The notes beneath the pieces were generated by a model that was given only the letters and a program-made list of their open reading frames with translations, did not search any database and was not told the DNA's origin. From Bacteroidota bacterium (GTDB lineage: Bacteria; Bacteroidota; Bacteroidia; Bacteroidales; DYOH01): a stretch of 41,794 nt of DNA. Of the stretch, positions 34,956 through 41,794 are shown piece by piece. Location of the stretch: NCBI GenBank assembly GCA_020048155.1, contig JAIFMY010000013.1, positions 1 to 41,794 on the forward strand, in the 5' to 3' direction. Each line of letters begins with the position of its first letter. The stretch's first letter is position 1. The position numbers were made by a program, and so were the translations under genes.

Positions 34956-36992
34956 TTAACCCTCAGTATTATTTCCATGCGAACTTCTGAAGACTGTGTC
35001 CTCTGTCTCGTTAGTTTTTATGATATGCAAAGGAGTTATATATTTTCTTTCGCCAAGTATTTCAACCAGATCCTCAGTAAATATAACCTCTTTTTCGAGC
35101 AGGCGCGTAGCTAGTTTTTCAAGCCCCGTTTTATTTTCGGTAAGTATATTTACTGCACGCTTGTATTGTTCTTCAATGATTTTCTTTACTTCTTCGTCTA
35201 TTATTTCAGCAGTTTTTTCGCTATAAGGTTTTGTAAAACCGAAATCGTTGTTGCCGCTTGAGTCGTAGAAACTCATATTGCTGAGTTTATCGCTCATGCC
35301 AAAATAAGTAACAATGGCATATGCCTGCTTGGTTACTTTCTCAAGGTCGTTGAGTGCTCCTGTTGAAATGCGAGAGAAGCAAATATCTTCTGCAGCACGA
35401 CCTCCCAAAGCTGAAGCCATTTCGTCTTTTATCTGCTCGGTGGTGGTTATTTGCCGTTCCTCGGGCAAGTACCAGGCAGCACCCAGAGCTCTGCCTCGTG
35501 GAACTATGGTCACTTTCACCAGTGGGTGAGCATGTTCCAGCATCCAGCTTACAGTTGCGTGTCCGGCCTCGTGAAAAGCAATGGTGCGTTTTTCGTCTAC
35601 GGTTATTATTTTATTCTTTTTCTCCAAACCACCTACTATGCGGTCTACAGCATCCAAAAAGTCCTGACGTTCAACAAATTTTTTACCTCTGCGTGCGGCT
35701 ATCAGGGCAGACTCATTGCACACATTGGCAATATCGGCACCAGAAAATCCGGGGGTTTGTTTTGCAAGAAAACCCACTTCCACATCGGGCGAAAGTTTAA
35801 GGGGACGCAAATGCACCTTAAAAATTTCATGACGTTCGTTCATGTCGGGCATGTCTACATATATCTGCCTGTCAAAACGTCCGGCTCTCAATAAAGCTGC
35901 ATCTAAAATGTCAGCCCTGTTGGTTGCTGCCAAAATGATCACGCCTGTATTGGTATCGAAACCATCCATCTCAGTAAGAAGTTGGTTAAGGGTATTTTCA
36001 CGCTCATCGTTGGCACCAAAACCAGGGTTTTTGCCACGAGCACGGCCAATAGCGTCTATCTCATCTATAAATATGATGCAAGGAGCTTTTTGTTTGGCTT
36101 GGCCAAATAGGTCGCGAACACGGCTGGCACCCACGCCTACAAACATTTCCACAAAATCGGAACCACTCATAGAGAAAAATGGCACATTGGCTTCACCTGC
36201 TACCGCTTTAGCCAACAATGTTTTACCTGTACCGGGAGGGCCTACAAGCAAAGCGCCCTTGGGTATTTTGCCACCCAGCTCGGTGTATTTTTGCGGGTGT
36301 TTCAGAAAGTCAACAATCTCGCTTATTTCAATTTTGGCTTCTTCAAGCCCTGCTACGTCGTTGAAGTTTATCTTGATGATATTCTCTTCTTTATCAAATA
36401 CTTTGGCGCGCGACTTACCTATATTGAAAATACCGCCACCTAGACCGCCTCCTCCGCCACCAGACATGCGTCTGAAGATGAAAAGCCAAACGGCAACCAA
36501 TATAATGATTGGAAGCAGCCAGCCAATAAGGTCGCCAACAACATCTTTGCGGGTTTCAAAACTAACATCTATGCGCTGTGATTCTTCAAAGTCTTTTTGA
36601 GATTCTTCTATTTTTTTCTCAAAAGTTTCTATAGAACCTATGGTGAAATAGAACTGCGGTCCTTTCAGGCTGGTTTGGCCAATAGAGTTTTTGAGCATTT
36701 CGTTATATTTACCAGAGGTCATCACGCCTTCGTCAATATATACCTCTACGATATCACGGTTTACAACCACCACTTTTGCAACTTCCTGGTTTTTCAGCAT
36801 ATCGCGTTCAAACTGAATCCAGGTAATTTCTTTAGGTGTGGGGCCAATGCTCAGAAACTGAGCACCTATAAGCAATGCAACAATAAGAGCAATAATCCAA
36901 TAGTTCCCGAAACCATTTTTTGGAACGGGGTTCATACGTGGTTTATCATTCTTTAAATTGTGATTTTCGTTATTTGGGATCATTTTTTGCAA
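34956..36992 (-). CDS. ftsH: ATP-dependent zinc metalloprotease FtsH
   Basis: A 678-aa membrane-anchored AAA protease that degrades misfolded membrane proteins and selected soluble regulators. Two TM helices (about 30-47 and 155-175) flank a small periplasmic domain. The AAA domain has GPPGTGKT (Walker A), [12 protein letters not shown] (Walker B) and the second region of homology [21 protein letters not shown]. The M41 zinc site is HEAGH at about 474-478. A glycine-rich linker ([12 protein letters not shown]) follows the second TM. The start at 36992 is used, with M4 as an alternative. It is 96 bp downstream of rsfS. Confidence 0.98.
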   Translation of the reverse strand: MQKMIPNNENHNLKNDKPRMNPVPKNGFGNYWIIALIVALLIGAQFLSIGPTPKEITWIQFERDMLKNQEVAKVVVVNRDIVEVYIDEGVMTSGKYNEMLKNSIGQTSLKGPQFYFTIGSIETFEKKIEESQKDFEESQRIDVSFETRKDVVGDLIGWLLPIIILVAVWLFIFRRMSGGGGGGLGGGIFNIGKSRAKVFDKEENIIKINFNDVAGLEEAKIEISEIVDFLKHPQKYTELGGKIPKGALLVGPPGTGKTLLAKAVAGEANVPFFSMSGSDFVEMFVGVGASRVRDLFGQAKQKAPCIIFIDEIDAIGRARGKNPGFGANDERENTLNQLLTEMDGFDTNTGVIILAATNRADILDAALLRAGRFDRQIYVDMPDMNERHEIFKVHLRPLKLSPDVEVGFLAKQTPGFSGADIANVCNESALIAARRGKKFVERQDFLDAVDRIVGGLEKKNKIITVDEKRTIAFHEAGHATVSWMLEHAHPLVKVTIVPRGRALGAAWYLPEERQITTTEQIKDEMASALGGRAAEDICFSRISTGALNDLEKVTKQAYAIVTYFGMSDKLSNMSFYDSSGNNDFGFTKPYSEKTAEIIDEEVKKIIEEQYKRAVNILTENKTGLEKLATRLLEKEVIFTEDLVEILGERKYITPLHIIKTNETEDTVFRSSHGNNTEG

Positions 36993-37088
36993 ATTATGTT
37001 TTCAAAAAAAAAATGTACAATACATTACCTATCAAGTGTTGTTCCGAAAAAAAGGAGCTGCACATTTGTCAGTAATATTTAAAAAAAA

Positions 37089-37469
37089 TTAAACTTGCTC
37101 GTCCAAATGATTTTTCAGAGGGGCATCGGCCCATAGATTTTCTAATTTGTAGAAATCACGGTAAGTCTTCTGAAAAACATGAACGATGATAACCCCAAAG
37201 TCAAGCAATACCCATTGTGCATTCTGCATGCCTTCAACATGTAAAGGGCGAACACTCAATTGCTCGGAAATGATTTCTACAACTGAATCTGATATGGCTG
37301 ACACCTGAGTGCCCGATTCGGCATCACAAATTACAAAATAGTCTGTAATGGTGTTGTCTAGTGCGCTCAGCTGCAAAGAGATAGTATTGTTTCCTTTTTT
37401 ACGATGTATGCCTTCAATGATTAATTTAAGTAATACGTCAATGTTTTCAGTGTTTTTAATTTTCTTCAT
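37089..37469 (-). CDS. rsfS: Ribosome silencing factor RsfS
   Basis: A 126-aa RsfS/Iojap protein, which binds uL14 on the 50S subunit and blocks subunit joining when nutrients are low. Conserved parts include KGNNTISLQLSALDNTITDYFVICDAESGTQVSAISDSV and GMQNAQWVLLDFGVIIVHVFQKTYRDFYKLENLWADA. It is the first gene of the ftsH-cdsA-psd run and divergent from birA, the standard Bacteroidetes order. A TTTATTTG element upstream on the minus strand is a near-match to a -7 box. Confidence 0.96.
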   Translation of the reverse strand: MKKIKNTENIDVLLKLIIEGIHRKKGNNTISLQLSALDNTITDYFVICDAESGTQVSAISDSVVEIISEQLSVRPLHVEGMQNAQWVLLDFGVIIVHVFQKTYRDFYKLENLWADAPLKNHLDEQV

Positions 37470-37545
37470 ATATTTGTTTTGGGCCTAATGCCAAATAAAT
37501 AGCATGCTCATATATATCATTACTGCTTCTGAATAATTTAAACGG

Positions 37546-38295
37546 ATGAATAAACACTCATTTAGCAATAAGACAATACGTTTGGCAAGTATTGATTCGA
37601 CTAATAATTACGCCCTAAAATTAATACAAAAAGAGCATATTGACAACGGTACCGTTATAATTTCTGATTATCAAACAGAAGGACGCGGACAGAGATTGAA
37701 TAAATGGATGAGCGAAGGCGGTTTAAATCTCACGTTTTCAATAGTTTTATTTCCCCATTGGCTTCGTCCTGATTTGCAATTTTTGCTTTCGCAATTGGTT
37801 TGTCTGGGGCTTGCAGACTACCTGAGTATGCATATACCCGACGTAAAGGTGAAATGGCCAAATGATATTTATATAAAAGACAAAAAAGTATGTGGCATAC
37901 TTATCGAATCTGCCATTCGTGGCATGAGACTTGAAAATTCAATAGTTGGTATAGGTTTGAATGTAAACCAGATGGAGTTTGATGAAAATGCCGGCAGAGG
38001 GACTTCAATGGCACTAATGACAGGCCATAGGTATGTATTGGAAGAAGTGTTGTCAGCAATAGTTAAAAATATAGAAAAATATTATGTATTGGCTTCGCAA
38101 GGCAATGGAGATAAAATTCAGAAAAAATATTTCGACCAGTTGTTGTTTGCCGGCGAAATGCGTGGATATAAAGATGAAAATGGCTTTTTTAATGGAAAAA
38201 TAGAAAAGGTGCTGCCCGATGGCAGGTTGTTGGTAGTGAAAGAAGATGGTACTGAGTACTTGTATGTGTTCAAAGAAATTGAGTTTATTTTTTAA
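37546..38295 (+). CDS. birA: Biotin--[acetyl-CoA-carboxylase] ligase (BirA, no HTH domain)
   Basis: A 249-aa biotin protein ligase that forms biotinyl-5'-AMP and transfers biotin to the carrier protein of biotin enzymes. SDYQTEGRGQRLNKW contains the GRGQ biotin/ATP loop; KWPNDIYIKDKKVCGILIE and VGIGLNVNQ complete the catalytic core. A small C-terminal SH3-like domain follows (about 205-249). The N-terminal helix-turn-helix of Escherichia coli BirA is missing, so it is a ligase only and not the operon repressor. Divergent from rsfS. Confidence 0.96.
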   Translation: MNKHSFSNKTIRLASIDSTNNYALKLIQKEHIDNGTVIISDYQTEGRGQRLNKWMSEGGLNLTFSIVLFPHWLRPDLQFLLSQLVCLGLADYLSMHIPDVKVKWPNDIYIKDKKVCGILIESAIRGMRLENSIVGIGLNVNQMEFDENAGRGTSMALMTGHRYVLEEVLSAIVKNIEKYYVLASQGNGDKIQKKYFDQLLFAGEMRGYKDENGFFNGKIEKVLPDGRLLVVKEDGTEYLYVFKEIEFIF

Positions 38296-38310
38296 TTTTT
38301 TTGTATAAAA

Positions 38311-38341
38311 AAGCCGGAAATGTTGATTTCACTCCCGGCTT
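38311..38341 (-). terminator. Terminator between birA and the DUF1501 gene
   Basis: AAGCCGG pairs with CCGGCTT around a 17-nt AT-rich loop. On the minus strand it is followed by TTTTTTATAC, giving a good terminator for the DUF1501 gene, which ends at 38358. It may also act weakly on birA. Confidence 0.7.
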
Positions 38342-38357
38342 CTGGTTTTTCAAGAAT

Positions 38358-39992
38358 TTATTGTACTACTACTTTTCGTATCATTTGCGCATCTGTGGTG
38401 GTAACTCTTACCATATAAGCGCCTTTGGGCAAGTGTCCCATTTCTGCAGACAAAGTGTGACTTCCGGCGCTCCACAATTGGTTTGTGATTTCTTTCACCA
38501 AAATACCACCGCTCGTGTATATACGTGCTGTCATATGCTTATTTTCGGAAAGATAGACAGGAATATGCAAGGTATTGATTACCGGATTTGGGTAGCAATC
38601 GCCTAGTAGTGGGCTTATAGATTGGTAGTTTTGGTCTATACCGGTAGTCTGAAACAAATCGAGCCGCTGGTTGATAAAGTCGCCAAAATTGGAAGCCTGC
38701 AGCGCAGTATCTTGCGCACCAAGCCAATCTTTGAGTACCGATGAGTAAACCTGTCGGTAGTCGAATTCGTTGATGAGATTCCCGTTGTTCAGTTTTGTAA
38801 GATCCGGATTTTTGCCATATACGCCACCTTTCAGCCCTTTACCAAAAAGCATGATGGGGCCTGCGGTTCCGTGGTCGGTACCATAGCTGCCGTTGGAATA
38901 AGCGCGACGTCCAAATTCAGAAAAAGTCATAGACAGAACCTTGTTGGCCATTCCCTGATTTTCCAAATCATCATAAAAGGCTTTAACGGCAGTAGATAGG
39001 TGATATAGTAATGCTGCATGCCTTCCCATGCTGGTATCGTAACTTTCTACTTGTCCGGCATGTGAATCGAAACCTCCCATGCGAATAAGGAAAATACGTG
39101 TTTTGGATCCTCCACTTAGTAAGCGGGCTATGATTTTGAATTGTTCGGAGAGGGGGTTACGCTGGTATGATTGTGGAGCATTTAATGGGTATATTTCTGG
39201 GTAGTCTACTGTATTTTTACCCTTATCCCAAAGTTCTTTCAGTCTATCGGCGTATTCATTGGTTTTTATTTCAAATTCATATAGGTACTTGAGTTCTACA
39301 CCATGTTTACTATCTGGGAAAGAAACCGGGGGAGCAATTCCCACTTCTTGAATGAGTTCATAGAATCTGTTGGGATCGCCAATGGAGATACCTGCCGGAA
39401 TGCCGTTGCTGCGATGAAAGGCTATAGACATGGCATTTCCCATTTCTATGCCGGGAGGGTCCGGCATGGCAGCATTCGGGTAATTTTCGGGGTATCCGGG
39501 ATATTCATATTCCAGAAAACGTCCCATCCAACCGCTATTGAACATGTCGTTGTAGTTTCCGCCCATAAACCAGATATCACGGCTTCTGAAATGCGAAAGG
39601 TTCATATTTGCATAAGCCACATTTTGCACAAAACTGGCCATGCCCATATCATACATGGTTTTCATGGCGGCCATATCGGGGTGCAACCCTATCTGGGCTT
39701 CAGCAGGCACAGTGCTATCGAGCGTAATATATCTGCGTGAGCCATATTGCGGAATGGCTATATTAGGCCTGATGTTGTAATACTCATTGTAACGGTAAAG
39801 CGGTATGAGGGTATTGAGACCATCGTTGCCACCATGCATTTGTATGAGTACTACTACATTGTCGTTTGTTGAATTGGCCAGTAATCTGTTTAGCGGTGCA
39901 CTCGCAGGCATGGCTTGCAATGGAATCTGGTTGAGAACCAATGCACCCGTAGTACCATATGTAAGTGTTTTTAAAAAATCTCTTCTTTTCAT
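38358..39992 (-). CDS. DUF1501 protein with Tat signal and T9SS C-terminal sorting domain
   Basis: A 544-aa exported protein. MKRRDFLKTLTYGTTGALVLNQ is a twin-arginine signal (RRDFLK). The body is DUF1501, a sulfatase/alkaline-phosphatase-like family: VVVLIQMHGGNDGLNTLIPL, MGGFDSHAGQ, TFSEFGRRAYSNGSYGTDHGTAGPIMLFG. The last 75 or so residues (LLGDCYPNPVINTLHIPV...LPKGAYMVRVTTTDAQMIRKVVVQ) form a type A T9SS C-terminal domain, so the protein should cross the outer membrane through T9SS after Tat export. It follows the DUF1800 gene by 12 bp. The enzymatic activity is not established. Confidence 0.92.
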   Translation of the reverse strand: MKRRDFLKTLTYGTTGALVLNQIPLQAMPASAPLNRLLANSTNDNVVVLIQMHGGNDGLNTLIPLYRYNEYYNIRPNIAIPQYGSRRYITLDSTVPAEAQIGLHPDMAAMKTMYDMGMASFVQNVAYANMNLSHFRSRDIWFMGGNYNDMFNSGWMGRFLEYEYPGYPENYPNAAMPDPPGIEMGNAMSIAFHRSNGIPAGISIGDPNRFYELIQEVGIAPPVSFPDSKHGVELKYLYEFEIKTNEYADRLKELWDKGKNTVDYPEIYPLNAPQSYQRNPLSEQFKIIARLLSGGSKTRIFLIRMGGFDSHAGQVESYDTSMGRHAALLYHLSTAVKAFYDDLENQGMANKVLSMTFSEFGRRAYSNGSYGTDHGTAGPIMLFGKGLKGGVYGKNPDLTKLNNGNLINEFDYRQVYSSVLKDWLGAQDTALQASNFGDFINQRLDLFQTTGIDQNYQSISPLLGDCYPNPVINTLHIPVYLSENKHMTARIYTSGGILVKEITNQLWSAGSHTLSAEMGHLPKGAYMVRVTTTDAQMIRKVVVQ

Positions 39993-40004
39993 GCTTCAAT
40001 GGGG

Positions 40005-41669
40005 TTACATAAGTTGAAATTCGGGAGAGTTGACTATGGCGGTTACCAATGCCTCAAGCTGGGTACGCACAGCGGTATCATCGTTCGATTGTAAGTAGTT
40101 GTTCCACTCCATTGCCCAAGAAGTAGTGGTGAGTGTATCCAGAAGCACATTATTCAGAAAATAGCTATATCGTTCTGGTTGCAAGTCTTCGGCCAATAAG
40201 TCTTGAGTAAGAAGTTGCACAATTTCTTCTGCATTGGCTGGGTTGAGTACTTTGCTTTTCACAAATGGCACTATATCCAGCTTCGCGAGTAGTTGTCCTT
40301 GGTTGTTTTCAAATCCTGAAATTAAGTATTTACTAAAATAATACCTGTTAGCCAGATTATTAGGAGTAATCCAAAGCCTATGAAAACCCGGAAATTGGTA
40401 ATAAGGATCGTATCCGGCCACATCATAAGGGTTGTATATCGGAATTCCTTGTTCTTCGAGTGCACGTATAAGATTATTTGCATAAATGGTGCGGTACAAA
40501 TCGTTGAGCGTGACAGTATTTGTGTCGTTCAGGTCAGGAAAGGAAATTTCGAAATATCTGTACAAACTGAGGATCACTTCTACAGGCGATTTTATAAGGG
40601 CGCCGCGAATATTGTCGGATGTGGGGTCAGTATCTAAATCGTAGAAATGAACACTTTCGAGCAATTGCTTCAATACAGGAGCCATTTCATAATTATTTTG
40701 TCTGAAAGTAGCAGCCAATGGCTCAATTACATCTGATTCTATTTCAGGGGTTATTTCAGCATACGCAAAAAAACGATACATTTTTCGTACCAAAAATCTG
40801 GCTGTTTCATCTTGCCTGAAAATCATTTCCATCAGTTGGTCCAGCTCATCGTATACGGCATCTTCAGTGGCATATCCACTCACTACCTCATTGGGTGTGA
40901 TGATTGTATTCTGGAACTTTGCACTAAATTGTTTGGAACCTGGATCGTGCTTATATGCTTGCTTTGTACCATTCAGCACTACTTTGCCGCGCGGTATTTG
41001 TGTATCGGCATCAATAGTAGTGTAAGTGTAGTCGGTAGTATATCCGCTTATCACTTTGGCAGCGGCTTTTACATCTTGTTCTGTATAGTTGGTATAATCA
41101 TCGGCACCTATTTGCGGGCCTTTGCCTATGGAATACAATTCCAGCATTTCACGGGCATAATTTTCGTTCGGGCTTGCATAGTCATTGAGGTAATTGTCAA
41201 TGTATGTAAGCATTCCATTGTCAAAAGTGAGTTTTGTAAACAAGGCTTTATAATTGCCCAAAGCGAAATAGCGAAATAAAATATTTTGGTAATAAAAAGC
41301 TGCAGGATTGGTTACTACACTATATGCAATAGGTAAATGCGAATGCAGAAACCAAGTCATTTTTTCCGTCAGGTTTGGTATTGATTTTCTTTTTTGTTCC
41401 AAATCCCATGCAGTAAAAAAACTTACCAATTCTTCGCCGCCAGAGTTGAGCTCCGTAGGTGCAGGATTTACCCATGAATCACCCGTAAGTGGATCTAAAG
41501 GTGGAGTAGGTGGAGTTAGTGGTAATAATAGTTCAGCAACGGCTTGTTGCGGCGTTAGCTCAGCAAAATCTTTGATTTGCTGGTGGGTTGCACCAAATGT
41601 TGTCCGGTTGAGCAGGTGCTTTGCAAGTTTGGGGCCTAACGCTCCGGTGTGAGGTGTTATTGAAGGCAT
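40005..41669 (-). CDS. DUF1800 family protein
   Basis: A 554-aa DUF1800 protein. Family motifs include LAKHLLNRTTFGATHQQIKDFAEL near the N-terminus, MTWFLHSHLPI, YIDNYLNDYASPNENYAREMLELYSIGKG (the most conserved DUF1800 stretch) and YDVAGYDPYYQFPGFHRLWITPNNLANR. No signal peptide is visible. DUF1800 and DUF1501 genes form a conserved two-gene unit in many bacteria, and the 12-bp gap here agrees. Function is unknown. It would be the first gene of the pair. Confidence 0.9.
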   Translation of the reverse strand: MPSITPHTGALGPKLAKHLLNRTTFGATHQQIKDFAELTPQQAVAELLLPLTPPTPPLDPLTGDSWVNPAPTELNSGGEELVSFFTAWDLEQKRKSIPNLTEKMTWFLHSHLPIAYSVVTNPAAFYYQNILFRYFALGNYKALFTKLTFDNGMLTYIDNYLNDYASPNENYAREMLELYSIGKGPQIGADDYTNYTEQDVKAAAKVISGYTTDYTYTTIDADTQIPRGKVVLNGTKQAYKHDPGSKQFSAKFQNTIITPNEVVSGYATEDAVYDELDQLMEMIFRQDETARFLVRKMYRFFAYAEITPEIESDVIEPLAATFRQNNYEMAPVLKQLLESVHFYDLDTDPTSDNIRGALIKSPVEVILSLYRYFEISFPDLNDTNTVTLNDLYRTIYANNLIRALEEQGIPIYNPYDVAGYDPYYQFPGFHRLWITPNNLANRYYFSKYLISGFENNQGQLLAKLDIVPFVKSKVLNPANAEEIVQLLTQDLLAEDLQPERYSYFLNNVLLDTLTTTSWAMEWNNYLQSNDDTAVRTQLEALVTAIVNSPEFQLM

Positions 41670-41731
41670 AGGCTTTTATTTCAATAGGTTATTTTATAAA
41701 ATAAATCATTGTTGTCCGGTAAAAATATTTA

Positions 41732-41763
41732 ACCGGGCCAGAAATTTTGGATACTGACCCGGT
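41732..41763. terminator. Possible terminator or hairpin at the window end
   Basis: ACCGGGCCAG pairs with CTGACCCGGT (one G-U) around a 12-nt AT-rich loop. On the minus strand TTAAATATTTTT follows. It may end a gene beyond the right edge of the window. Confidence 0.4.
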
Positions 41764-41794
41764 ATGGTTACTTTTGAGTTACCACACAAAAAAG

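Noticed and set aside
35354-36600. Long ORFs antisense to ftsH (148, 147, 252 aa)
   Set aside because: They are shadows of ftsH; the Pro-rich runs come from the glycine linker read in reverse.

Overview
The window reads as chromosomal DNA of a Bacteroidota (Bacteroidetes) bacterium outside the classical gut Bacteroides. I infer this from AT-rich coding sequence, several TAnnTTTG-type -7 promoter elements, almost no Shine-Dalgarno sequences, a type IX secretion (T9SS) regulatory pair (PorW/SprE-like lipoprotein and PorX-like PglZ response regulator), a protein with a T9SS C-terminal sorting domain, and the gene order birA | rsfS-ftsH-...-cdsA-psd, which is common in this phylum. No phage, integrase, transposase, CRISPR array or tRNA was seen.

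Layout. 1-550: 3' end of a 23S rRNA, a 5S rRNA and the terminator of the rRNA operon. 554-2418: a putative porin gene broken by a one-base frameshift. 2398-6233: CoA-type Nudix hydrolase, an unrecognised membrane protein in tandem with rsmA, and a MacB/FtsX-type ABC permease. 6400-10005: purH, then mreB-mreC without mreD. 10169-16059: porW-like, porX-like, tsaE and an alanine-dehydrogenase-like gene, closely spaced on one strand. 16061-19002: AlkD-like HEAT protein, a lipoprotein and an outer-membrane beta-barrel protein. 19200-22394: a 7TM receptor fused to a SpoIIE/PP2C phosphatase, a P-loop MobB-like protein and a YbjN-like protein. 22395-24627: a gene-poor stretch with nested palindromic repeats, one small beta-barrel gene and one Met-less ORF. 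24628-27657: an envelope pair (MurG-like glycosyltransferase and LpxH-like phosphoesterase) and a BrnT-type toxin with an atypical partner. 27958-32221: acetyl-CoA synthetase and a very long KamA-like radical SAM protein. 32429-38295: the rsfS-ftsH-DUF2007-cdsA-psd run divergent from birA. 38358-41669: a DUF1800-DUF1501 pair whose second product carries both a Tat signal and a T9SS sorting domain.

How it fits together. Most genes are housekeeping: ribosome biogenesis (rRNA, rsmA, rsfS), purine synthesis, cell shape (mreBC), phospholipid synthesis (cdsA, psd), membrane proteolysis (ftsH), acetate activation and biotin ligation. The clearest linked theme is export through T9SS: PorW and PorX are adjacent, and an apparent T9SS cargo lies in the same window. 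The parts that standard annotation explains least are the nested intergenic palindromes at 22485-24521, the toxin partner at 27274, the long KamA-like enzyme, the AlkD-like protein that lacks the usual catalytic motifs, and the four-fold DUF2007 protein inside the phospholipid operon.
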